A stretch of 64,000 bases of DNA from Crossaster papposus. Its lineage: Eukaryota; Echinodermata; Asteroidea; Velatida; Solasteridae. Positions 24,101 to 31,472 of this stretch are shown here, in pieces. Position numbers and translations under genes: made by a program. The stretch spans positions 1,296,527-1,360,526 of the forward strand of contig JBAIAA010000749.1 in NCBI GenBank assembly GCA_037893245.1, written 5' to 3'. How positions within the stretch are numbered: the first letter of the stretch is position 1; each line of letters starts with the position of its first letter. Below the pieces are notes generated by a model. It saw only the letters and a list, made by a program, of their open reading frames with translations. It had not been told where the DNA came from and made no database searches.

Positions 24101-26311
24101 GAGTTAAAAGTTCAGCTATCGTTTTTTATCATGAAATACCAATGTGGCCGATGTGAATCCAGAAATGTCAAGATAAACAGCAGCCTTTTTGATTAAATTG
24201 TTGGTAACTCTACATTTGTCATGATATCATATCAGCCCAACATCCCAGGGTCCATTCACTAAAGATTTCCATACAATAGAGTTAAAGGGAATCCAGATTG
24301 ACCTATATGCAGCCATTTATTAATGATAAACCCGCATCGGAACGCAAACATAAACAGAATATGCACGCATGTTTATATTTTGTTTTAATAACTGAATGAA
24401 AATTAACTGTGAGGGTATTGCAGGTTATAATTTTCGCCACTGTATTCGATTTGGAATGGATAAAGCTGTAGGCCTACACGGACACTGGACAGTAAATATA
24501 TTGCTAAAGACTTTCGACAATCAGAATCTTGTATCATCGGGGTTGCTTGATTTAAATCACATAAATTTAAATTTGCGATTTAAATGACAGGATTTTTTTT
24601 TTTCCAAAAAAAATCACCGATTAAATAATTATTTTTGAAAATTTATATGTATTTTTTTATTTATTTTTTTATTTGTAACATCAATTTAGTAAATATAATC
24701 AACTGGATCATACTAATTGTTTTATGTAAAACAATGCGATTTAAATTTAAAAAAATGAATAAAGTATTCGTAACTAAGTACTCGACCGAGTACTTTTCAA
24801 GTATCTGTCCTAGATCTGTATGCATTCAAAGTACATGTACCAAGAAATTTGTTTTCTTCTAACATCAACTTCATTTGTTGTCTTCTGTAAAACAACATTA
24901 TCGCTTTGTTTGCCACAAACGGCTAAATATTGTGTAGTAAACAAAGTACTGGGAAAGTACTCGACTATTAAAATTGGAGGATTCGGGACTGCATATAGAT
25001 GCTACGCACTGAAACAACCAACGTGTCTTCCGTTCACTGACCCTGCGACCTGCCATACTTTGGCCAAGCACTGAAATCTCTCTGGTCAACAACAACTTAA
25101 ACAGGCGGGTGACCTTTCGATATGCTCTATCAGTAACGGGACTGTTTGGTCATGTCCGAAATAAAATAAAGAATGGGAGCAGGTCACGGTCAAAGCGGGC
25201 ACACCCAGTTGGGCGATCGATTAAGGTGTTTTTTAATTAGATTACGTGGTCGGTTCGTTATAGGCGACCTGGGATTTAAATTTACTAAAATACATGACGT
25301 GGTCAATCTAGGCTGCCTAAGGCTAAAGTAACACTGACCATAGAGAAATGACCCTATGCACTGACCATGCACTGATCACGGGGGATAAGTACTGCGCGTT
25401 TAGGGCTCACAGTCATTTTACAAAACTGTTGGTATAAACATACTATACCAACAAGCTTTATTTATGTAGGCCCTATACATGTTCAAATAATTTACTACAA
25501 CACTCCTATAGCCAAATGTTTATACTTAATCGCAATTTACATAATTATAATACTATCTAGAGCATCATCTAACTTACCCCAACCATGGAGGAATAAGAAG
25601 GAACTCCATGCCCCCACATAGAACATTTGCCTTTCAAAGCAATATTAATTTCTCTGGACCAAAAATATGGAATACTTTACCGCTGTCTTTCAAAAGATCA
25701 AACTAAAGTTATACTTTCTGTAATTTTTTTTATTAACCTATGTCATTTTATTATTTTGTTGTCATCTGTTTCAGATTAATCCCTTGCCAGGAGTTTGTTT
25801 GTTTGTTTTTGATTTAATTTGATTTAATTTAAAACAATTTAAAGGGTTTATATTATTATTACTAGTCCTATTTAATTTATGCTAAGGTGGATCATTTGGG
25901 ACTGTTTTAGAGTTAGAAGATCAAGAAAGACATTTCTTTTTAGGCCTAACATGCCAATAACTAAAATGAATAATTTGGCGTTTTGTAAGATGAAGAACAG
26001 TACCCACCGACTTCCAGATCGCTGATTTCAAACTCTTTCTGCAGTTTGATAAAGATGACACCGAAAGCGCTCAGGATACCCGTAACTGGTGTGATGACTA
26101 GAAATGTACAGAAGGTGACCAGCCAGCCCCATCTGTTCTTCACCTGAAGCTGTTCCGAGTTGAGGGCCTCCACTATACTGTGGCGCACCCGCCTCGGGTA
26201 CCTGGTGGCAACTGCCTCCACGATACTTTGTCTGATGCGGGAAGGGTATTCCGACTGGAAGATATCCGCCATACTCGCCCGCACTCTCTGAGGAAACCTG
26301 ATGGCAGACAT
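6271..26311 (-). CDS. SLC16-type monocarboxylate transporter-like gene (6 coding exons, 556 aa)
   Basis: This is a major-facilitator transporter of the SLC16 (MCT) group, expected in the plasma membrane. Members carry monocarboxylates with protons or other small organic solutes; the substrate here cannot be read from sequence. Coding exons on the minus strand are 26311-26008, 17473-17177, 16370-15901, 14746-14521, 10898-10755 and 6500-6271. They sum to 557 codons including the stop, and every junction agrees in phase. Family signs are WGW just before TM1 (residues 61-63), a GW-IGS turn into TM2, an RFGHR loop, YFPRK before TM5, DWRGAFR at TM6, a long Ser/Gly-rich cytoplasmic loop (about residues 245-330), LIGR after TM7-8, GPTVAG before TM11 and an acidic C-tail. 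The N-terminus holds three 16-residue repeats. Neither the paralogue nor the 5' UTR is resolved. Confidence 0.88.
6501..10010 (-). other. Transporter intron 5, distal part
   Basis: This is mostly AT-rich single-copy sequence. It holds (TAA)n near 7007, a GTAGTCTGGTTTCC / GGAACCAGACTA inverted pair (about 7595-7665), a short (TA)n run near 8850 and a 25-base C run at 9571-9595. No further exon is seen. Confidence 0.4.
9571..9595. repeat. Poly(C) run, 25 bases
   Basis: An uninterrupted C run lies inside a transporter intron. It is one of about nine long C or G runs in this window. Confidence 0.95.
10011..10209. mobile_element. Short MITE with GTTTGTTTATGGTGTAAAT ends, copy 2
   Basis: It has the same ends and interior as the copy at 1133-1309, including GAGGACGACCTC and AACCAATGAGAGCCGTCGG, with a few small insertions. 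It lies in transporter intron 5. Confidence 0.7.
10755..10898 (-). CDS. Transporter coding exon 5 (TM10 and GPxxAG)
   Basis: The acceptor is TTCTTCTGTAG and the donor GTACGT, phase 1/1, 144 nt. It encodes VVGLCTGVVNSMLFKASLD, a loop and a helix ending GPTVAG, which corresponds to the GPPxAG motif before TM11. It joins exons 4 and 6 without disturbing the frame. Confidence 0.9.
11284..11477 (+). mobile_element. MITE family A (TTAA / CCAGTTCGCGCC), copy 1
   Basis: It is bounded by TTAACCAGTTCGCGCC and its exact inverse GGCGCGAACTGGTTAA. The flanking TTAA fits a piggyBac-type target duplication, leaving a 12-bp terminal repeat. Near the left end lies GATGACGTATATAAACGC, which combines a CRE-like and a TATA-like motif. 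It sits in transporter intron 4. Confidence 0.85.
12404..13025. repeat. ACTTG-rich repeat element
   Basis: Two blocks (12430-12560 and 12915-13005) consist of GACTTG / TGACTTGACTTG runs separated by single-copy sequence. ACCAATACCCA at the left edge and GCCAATACCCC at the right edge may be a target duplication. Apparent SSQVKSQ-type open frames are products of the repeat. Confidence 0.6.
14058..14330 (+). mobile_element. MITE family B, copy 2 (right end lost)
   Basis: It starts TTTAAAGGTAGGATACATCA and matches copies 1 and 3 through AATATCGTTTAACTG and AATCGGCGTTGGGCAG, with an A-rich expansion near 14190. The mirrored right end is not found. It carries a 6-bp CATGTA gain relative to the other copies. 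Confidence 0.65.
14131..14138. other. TACATGTA micro-insertion in a MITE copy
   Basis: The sister copies read TTTTATAGTAAA (16685 copy) and AATTTATAGCAAA (3450 copy). This copy reads GTTATACATGTAGTAAA. The difference is exactly CATGTA after the TA. Confidence 0.7.
14521..14746 (-). CDS. Transporter coding exon 4 (TM7-TM9)
   Basis: The acceptor is CTTACTTTCAG and the donor GTAAGC. It encodes IKFMTTIGIPEVKGSFIL, GVADLIGRSGSAFFGDYL and a further hydrophobic helix ending in YAFSI. The GxADLIGR motif matches the TM8 region of the family. Confidence 0.9.
15030..15236. repeat. TTTTGGCTTTGGGTG repeat, (GTT)n microsatellite and T/G runs
   Basis: Two copies of a GGTATA..TAGTTTTGGCTTTGGGTG segment are followed by about twelve GTT units, a T run and a long G run. 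The same segment occurs once at the window start. The poly-Q, poly-T and poly-C open frames here are artefacts of the repeat. Confidence 0.8.
15901..16370 (-). CDS. Transporter coding exon 3 (TM5-6, central loop, TM7 start)
   Basis: The acceptor is CCGTTGCAG and the donor GTAATT. It reads through DWRGAFR and TM6, then a charged amphipathic helix (MERERALQKLMRKE), a low-complexity loop with repeated GESASG, a basic stretch (RKHSLKHDLRNFMRAFKAP) and the first half of TM7. The loop is the large cytoplasmic loop of MCTs. Confidence 0.9.
16685..17070 (+). mobile_element. MITE family B, copy 3
   Basis: It begins TTAAAGGTAGGATACACCAT and ends with the inverse, interrupted by a TAGGCCTA octamer. It is the longest copy and includes a GCGATCCGGTGATCGC palindrome and CTAGCGCAATCATTTTGCTAG. 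It lies in transporter intron 2. Confidence 0.8.
17056..17063. other. TAGGCCTA micro-insertion in a MITE terminal repeat
   Basis: The expected terminal sequence is GTATCCTACCTTTAA. This copy reads GTATCATAGGCCTACCTTTAA's equivalent: GGCCTA has been gained at the TA, with one C-to-A change beside it. Confidence 0.7.
17177..17473 (-). CDS. Transporter coding exon 2 (TM2-TM5)
   Basis: The acceptor is GTGACACAG and the donor is GTAAGC, in phase 1/1. It encodes WIGSLAFGIMFAASPISTC, the RFGHR loop between TM2 and TM3, then TM3-TM4, YFPRK and the start of TM5. This arrangement is typical of the N-terminal half of MCTs. Confidence 0.9.
17687..17760. repeat. C-run / A-run / (TAAA)n
   Basis: A C run passes directly into a longer A run and then TAAA units. 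The same C-then-A order occurs at about 15195-15236 (reverse strand), 50509-50525 and 55585-55609. It could be a retroposon tail or a slippage product. Confidence 0.85.
18723..18731 (+). promoter_or_regulatory. TATA-like box of the Harbinger plus-strand gene
   Basis: TATTTAAAA lies about 110 bases before the ATG, followed by GC-rich sequence and a leader without an ATG. The position suits the promoter of the MADF-type frame. Confidence 0.45.
18840..19064 (+). CDS. Harbinger accessory protein N-terminus (Pro/Glu-rich)
   Basis: It starts MPPKKPRRTKAP and continues as a Pro- and Glu-rich acidic tail, 74 codons to TAG. Directly after, in another frame, comes LSEDEKELIIDFLQQNPTLY, which resembles the start of a MADF domain, so one frameshift separates the two parts. 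In Harbinger elements the MADF/Myb-like partner helps nuclear import and DNA binding of the transposase. This copy is a remnant. Confidence 0.55.
   Translation: MPPKKPRRTKAPCPAPPPPPPVEEQEQPEDPRRSPPPDKEDGAAAADPVPQLEPEPNGGEAEEDAPARRKAAPM
19068..19170 (+). pseudogene. MADF domain start, frame-shifted and cut short
   Basis: It reads LSEDEKELIIDFLQQNPTLY then SKRLAGYKARES and a stop. The (I/L)xxxxxNPxLY(S/D)K pattern is the first helix of MADF domains. The rest of the domain has been replaced by a 22-bp tandem repeat. Confidence 0.55.
19161..19304 (+). repeat. 22-bp tandem repeat inside the Harbinger element
   Basis: About six units of GAAAGTTGAACCACGACGTT plus two T, nearly identical. It replaces the middle of the MADF-type gene. 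Confidence 0.85.
19790..20011 (-). pseudogene. Harbinger transposase N-terminal fragment
   Basis: It reads MNAQDEDDFVFACLLGAYSQ, a Gln-rich stretch, then RRRRRRMIRPISMWVREWLL. A run of Arg followed by [WI]xRPW-like residues is typical of the N-terminus of PIF/Harbinger transposases. The DDE nuclease region is absent, so no active enzyme is encoded. Confidence 0.6.
20723..20928. mobile_element. TA-flanked MITE with CACTGAACAAA ends
   Basis: TA flanks both sides. The ends are CACTGAACAAAGATATAAAC and the inverse of CACTGAACAAAAATATAAAC. A second internal hairpin pairs GTTCAGTCATGCAG with CTGCATGACTGAAC. TA duplication suggests a Tc1/mariner-like or related transposase. The termini CA...TG would leave TA-CATG-TA if both ends were kept on excision. 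Confidence 0.75.
20931..26007 (-). other. Transporter intron 1, proximal part
   Basis: No exon is recognised. It includes a TTTGCCAAAGAC / GTCTTTGGCAAAG inverted pair (20955-21050), repeated GAGTGAAAAACCAC motifs in both orientations (21530-21660), a stretch saturated with ATTTAAAT (24545-24755), an AAGTACTCG / CGAGTACTT palindrome near 24776 and TAGGCCTA octamers near 21958, 24470 and 25941. Confidence 0.4.
26008..26311 (-). CDS. Transporter coding exon 1 (N-tail and TM1)
   Basis: It starts at ATG 26311 and ends ...DLEV plus one base before GTGGGT. Residues 6-53 are three 16-residue units of the form [FY]PxR[VI]RxS, followed by RWGW and the hydrophobic TM1 (about 61-90). The first in-frame Met is used as start; an upstream non-coding exon is possible. 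Confidence 0.85.
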
Positions 26312-27269
26312 GACGACTGATGAACGTTCGTTCCTCGATTTTTACCGACACACGTACAAAGCGACGAATTTCGCGGCGAACAAATTCAGCAAATTTGTCC
26401 AAGATCAGTTAACAGTGTTCTCACCTATTTGCCGCATTTGGGGCAACTTTGCCGGCACAACAAAACAGGTCTTTGCGATAAGCTTCCCATACAAAGACTA
26501 CCCAAGCCACTAGTCCGTGTGCCCTATGCATTAAAAACCACGATCAGCTGTTCCACTTGGCGGTTGCAACATACTATGTTGATGATTGCAACACTCCCAG
26601 GCTTTCCCAAGCCCGTGCATTGCAGATGACCTTGCAATTGTTACTGGTTTCCTGCTGAAACACGCGTCAACCCATGCCTTTGCCACGCAGCCACCAGCGC
26701 AAAAGGTAAATAATATCTCACAATTATGATAATTCATCATGTATTATGCTGACGTCATGAGGTGCGCGGTCACTGAATAGCCAATCATTATCCTCGTCTT
26801 CCTCGTTGCCCACCAGATCTGTTTACGCATTCACCATTGTTTGTTCAGGGGCCTGGGTCCTTGCGCGATTGGGAAATCCGTCATGTGACTGACTGCGCTG
26901 ATAAACTTGAGTTCTTTGTTCGCGCACAGCTGGGAGCGAGAGAGCTAGAGGGAGAGAGAGAGAAACACAGGAATATAAATCAAATAATAGTGCGGGCGAT
27001 TACAGCAGATATGATGAATGAATTGAGGATTTCAACCAGATAACCAAAAGGCCATTCAATTAAATTTGGTATATGGTAAACAATAATAATTAAAGTCAAG
27101 CCCGGCAGGCCTAACGTAAACGGATAAATAACAGTTCACCGTTAATATTTTGAGTAAAAGAGGAAATTGTGTAAGAACCAAATAAAAGGGGCAGATGTTA
27201 AAGAAAATATGGTAGAAGTCCATAATTTTATGATCTCCTCAGTTGGAACACCTGTTATCAATAGCTTTT

Positions 27270-27385
27270 AAGCTTAAATGTAGTAACTCATAGTACACCA
27301 TTTGCAAAAATCTAAACTACTAAAATTGTTTAGCTTAAATGTAGTAACTATTATACACCATTTGCAAAAATCTACTAAATTAATA
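27270..27385. repeat. Two tandem units related to MITE family B ends
   Basis: The unit reads AGCTTAAATGTAGTAACT, then TACACCATTTGCAAAAATCT, twice. It resembles the family B terminus followed by its subterminal ATTTGCA. Confidence 0.55.
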
Positions 27386-27607
27386 TACAGTGTGTCTTCT
27401 GTAAGTATTAAATGACAGTGTAAGGCATCCTGTGAAAAAAACCGTGAACGCCGGGCACCCGTTGTGTTGTGAGTTTCAAGAAAAGTACAATTTTGTATCA
27501 ATTCTAACGATTTTTGTCGGCAATTCTAATGTAGCAATTCTACACAGTTTTGAAATACGGTACACAGTGACATCCGTGAATATGTAGTATGGTTGAATTT
27601 CTAACCT

Positions 27608-27830
27608 GGGGCCAATTTCATAGAGCTTTTTCAAAATTGCTTAAGCACAAAATAGTATTGCTTATTAAAACCAGCTTACCAGCCACAACTTCATGTGATG
27701 TATATTATTTGTGATTGGAAATTGGCTGTTGTTAGCTTAGCATAACAATCGCATGTAATTTCGGCTTCCTATCTGAGGGTTTTTGTGCTTAAGCAAACAT
27801 TTTTGCTTAAGCAGCTCTATGAAATTGGCC
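27608..27830. mobile_element. MITE family C (GGCCAATTTCATAGAGCT ends), copy 1
   Basis: The ends GGCCAATTTCATAGAGCT and AGCTCTATGAAATTGGCC are inverted, followed inward by GCTTAAGCACAAAA-type sequence. Two other copies lie at 31674 and 58293. Confidence 0.8.
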
Positions 27831-28274
27831 ACAAATTGTATTGTTCTGTTTCGCAAGGAAGTCAAGGAACCAGACAAGAACAGCTTCTTCTTTTTCTTTG
27901 TTCTTATTTGGGGGGTCAGGATTTATGACACAAAATTTAAAAACAGGTTAGTGTCACAATATTTCCCTTTAAATCTCACAACCCAGTTCATATTTGAAAA
28001 TTACAGCTAAAGCACATTACTATATCTTCATGATATGGATCTGTACAAATTGTAAACTGTTGAATGAGATGGTGACAGACTATTATTGCAATCTAGCCTC
28101 ACTTTCATTTTTGTTTTAATGTGGCCTAAAACATTAAGGTATGTTCAATCACAATTTTATAATAATTTATCATAGAAGAGTGGTATTAATTTGTATTTGA
28201 GTTTAGATCATAGATTTCAATTTTCTAGCCGGAATTTCCAACAATGAAGATTTTACTCCACACAAAAAGTCGAA

Positions 28275-28548
28275 TATTTAATAATATTTAATAATAATAA
28301 TAATGATGTATTTGTATATAGCGCACGTATCTACCAGGACTGGTACTCGATGCGTTGGGTCATTATTATCCTTGATCAATGGGCTCACGAAACATTCCAA
28401 ATACCATCTCAGCTCCACTTTCTTCAAATTTGTATCCTTGGGAGTATACATCTCAATGCTGCTATTTCGGCGAAGAGCAGATATCAACCATATCTGCCCT
28501 CACAGCTGTACCCTTTTACTCCTGAGTGGAGAGAAACAACGAGTTAAA
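28275..28548 (+). repeat. AAT-repeat-headed dispersed repeat
   Basis: It starts with (AAT)n and ATGATGTATTTGTATATAGC, then GCACGTATCTACCAGGACT, and ends in TTTTACTCCTGAGTGGAG. It looks like a SINE-like or other interspersed repeat by composition. No second full copy is present here, so the call rests on its layout. Confidence 0.4.
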
Positions 28549-29149
28549 ATGAATTACGGATTTTCTGACAAAAGTGTGCATTAATTTGGATTTATTTTCT
28601 GGTTTTGGCATTGCGCGAACGTTTTATGGGTATTTCCGTAAGAAACACAGTGCATACTGAGCTGATGGGACCCACGTCTGGCCCAACTCGTAAATAAAGC
28701 CCAGGGTGTGTACATATTGAATTCCTATTAAAATAAATCATAGAAAAACAAAGGGGGGAGGGGTTTCATGAATGTTTAAGTCAGTGTTCATTTGAAATTT
28801 GACGAAATCGTGTTTGTGATTAAAGGTTTTAATTAAAGGTTGTGGTTACAGTTTTTTCTCGATAAGTGTAATATCTAATCAATGAGCTAAACATTCAGCA
28901 GGTCATTATTCTTCTCTGGATTTTTAGTGGTTTTATAATTATTAGAGATAAACAAAATGTATACAAAATTAAAAAAATCAATGCTGTTGGATCATACGCG
29001 CAGCTCATAAGATTAAAAATATTGTGTAATTAAGTGCGTTTGTTGAACGAAAAAGAAAATGTAATAAATTAACCCAAGTGCAATCCGAATATTACTGATT
29101 AGGAAATGATATTTTTTTAAAAAGAAAACAAATGAAAAAATTGTGCCGA

Positions 29150-29238
29150 TCCTTCGAGCCGGATTCGAACCAGCGACCTATGGATTACATGTTTGTATCA
29201 TCTACAGTCCACCGCTCTACCAACTGAGCTATCGAAGG
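29150..29238 (-). tRNA. tRNA-Tyr (GUA) with a 16-nt intron
   Basis: Read on the minus strand it starts CCTTCGATAGCTCAGTTGG and ends in TCGAAGG plus A, giving a seven-pair acceptor stem. A box (TAGCTCAGTTGG) and B box (GGTTCGAATCC) are intact. The loop CTGTAGA holds anticodon GUA (complement of 29203-29205). A 16-nt intron interrupts the loop one base after the anticodon, the usual place in eukaryotic tRNA-Tyr genes. Removing it leaves 73 nt. It appears functional and lies about 245 bases before the first ZNF839 upstream ATG. Confidence 0.93.
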
Positions 29239-29439
29239 TTGGATGCACAAGCAGTAAATTCTATGGTATATAAAGTACAAACGTAAAATTATTGAGTTTT
29301 CTTTGTAATCTTGCTTGTAAGTTTAAGTTTTGTTTATATTTATTTGTATTATTTAAATTAGAGATGGCCAAAAAGGCGAAGCATATTAGAAAAAAGCGAA
29401 AGATAAACCACACGAAACGTGCACTACACTAATTACCCA

Positions 29440-29583
29440 TGGTGCATTGTAATTCCCGCTCTCTTGATCTTGAAATGAAAACATGGCGGAAGATGTGAGA
29501 CGGCGCGTTCGGAAATTGACGTCCTGGACGTGCCGTGTATTATTGCAGTTTCATTGAAAATATTGCGAGGTTTACAGCCAGCA
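29440..29583 (+). promoter_or_regulatory. ZNF839-like promoter/leader with upstream ORFs
   Basis: The GC content rises here. AACATGGCGGAAG resembles a YY1/ETS composite common at housekeeping starts, and TGACGTCC is a CRE-like site. Two upstream ATGs occur: 29475 (7 codons) and 29483 (24 codons, MAEDVRRRVRKL..., ending at 29557), both out of frame with the main ATG at 29584. They could damp translation if transcribed. The transcription start itself is not visible. Confidence 0.4.
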
Positions 29584-31472
29584 ATGGACGCGTCGGATGT
29601 GAACAAAAACCCGGGTGACAGTGCGATGGATATTGTCTCCATGGCATTTTCGAATGTGACGGAAAACAGTGATTTAATGGAGGTTGTGAGCGCCGGCCAG
29701 GCGAGTGCTGGCGGCAGTGCGTTACACGACTTGCACTTGCAGCACGATGTTCAATACGAGAACATGGAAGAGGAAAATGGTGTGGATGCACCGCAACAAA
29801 TTGACCAGGTCCAAGATCATCCCGGTCATATAGAAATCCCGCTGCCACCTAATGCCATTATCACCGTCAATGAGCAGGGGGAACAAATAATCGAGTTGGC
29901 CCAAGTTGTTGATGTAGATCTAGAAAATGTCGCAAACATCGATCAAACCTGCTTGATAAAACAGGTTGAACAAATCGAACAAGTAGACATTGTGGAAACC
30001 ACCATATCGCCGCCTCCTGATGATGGCCAACCTGGCCCAGCTGGGGATGTAGTCCCAATGTCTGTAGGGGGAGATGGGCTTGAAGCCATGACATTCCAAG
30101 GCTCGGAGGAGGTTGGAATGGTTTGTGACGAGGCGTGTGTTGTCCCAGTGACCATCTCTCTGACGGATGTACAGAATCTCCAGCAAGTTGTTGGTGGAGT
30201 GCATGTTGGTCCTGGTGGGGAATCTGTTCAGGTTTCATCGGGACACATTGCAGTGACGTCGAGTACACCGGCATTAACTCCAAGCGCCACATCTCTCTTT
30301 GGCTCGCTGACCAGCATCATAGACACCAGTTCAGTTTTAACCAATACTAACATGCCCAGTAATGCTGCTTATTCTGCTAATGGGGTGACGTTTGTCAGTG
30401 GAGCCGGGATACCAATCCAGGCAGTGACGAGTGTTTGTAATTCTGTTGGGGCACAGCCTCCAGGACTTGGCATTGGTACAGATGACTTGAGCAGCTTGAA
30501 CAGCATCAACAATTCAGCCCGTTTTGTCCATAATGGAACAAATCTGCAACGACTGGACTTTAAAAATGGAAGCTTGAAAAATCAATTAATAAATACGACA
30601 GGCGCTAAAAGTAAAACCAGTTTTGGTGCACGGCCAGTAATAAGAACAGACCAAGTGGGTAGCCTGCCAACAACAGTTCAGAAGCCAGAAGCATCCAACA
30701 CGATTGGGAACCGCAGTGTCTTCTCCCCAATGACTTTGACTATTCGGACTCCTCCTGGGGCGCCTGCTGTAAATCAAGCCCTGATAAACAGCATAGTAAA
30801 TAATGCCGAAGTCCAGGCCCTCCTCAAGCGTAATCCGGGGCAGCCAATCACGATTGTGCGGGTGCCTGAGGACCCGACAGAAAAAAGGCGGCACATTCCC
30901 GGTGTGGTCACTGCCAAGGTTGTGACCAGCAGCAGAGGTCCTGGTGGTAGCATACCACACAGGCTTCCTCCTGGCCGACCAAGAAACGAACCAATAGCCA
31001 CAAATGATGGCCAGGGTAACCTCCCAGTAAGGAGACGTGGTAGGCAGCCAGGGACGTTTATACGGAGGAAGGAGGAGGAGGAATATGTACCCCCAGTGTC
31101 GTGGCAACCGGTGAAATCCCGCACCCGGTCAGGTCGGATATCTAAGCCGCCGGTTTATCACACAGAGAACTTCAAGACTTCGTATTCCATGGAAAGGGCG
31201 AACACTCCGTCGTCGGATGCAGACGGAGGTTCGGATGCGGAAGCTGAGTTGAGCAGCAGAGTTGCATTCACACACACTGGCCGTGTCAAGAACTATAAGT
31301 GTAGGAACTGCAGCAAAGCATACATCGGCAAGGGCGGACTAACGCGACACTTTCTGATGGAACCATCACATGGCAATATTGACGAGTATGACCTCTCCGA
31401 GGTGTCATTGCACAAACCTGAACACCCAACGTCAGACGATGTGCGAAAATCTCCAGTTGAAATGGCAGAAAG
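29584..31472 (+). CDS. ZNF839: ZNF839-like exon 1 (acidic N-terminus, C2H2 finger)
   Basis: It starts MDASDVNKNPGDSAMDIVSM. The first 200 residues are acidic and rich in Val, Gln and Ile; the middle is Ser/Thr-rich and probably disordered. Near the end come PPGRPRNEP, RRRGRQPGTF, a conserved-looking SGRISKPPVYH segment and the C2H2 finger. The donor is AG/GTCTTC, phase 2. An open frame continues past the donor to 31551 but is intronic by the phase match to exon 2. Confidence 0.9.

Larger units (their letters stand above)
26312..29149. other. Intergenic region between head-to-head genes
   Basis: It must hold the transporter promoter, but no clear core element could be chosen. A (GA)n-like purine stretch lies near 26935-26970. 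Two tandem units related to MITE family B ends sit at 27270-27385, a MITE of the GGCCAATTTCAT family at 27608-27830, and an AAT-repeat-headed element at 28275-28548. Confidence 0.4.

Noticed and set aside
24776-24800. AAGTACTCG / CGAGTACTT palindrome as an operator-like site
   Set aside because: It stands alone in an intron of a eukaryotic gene; no basis for a regulatory claim.
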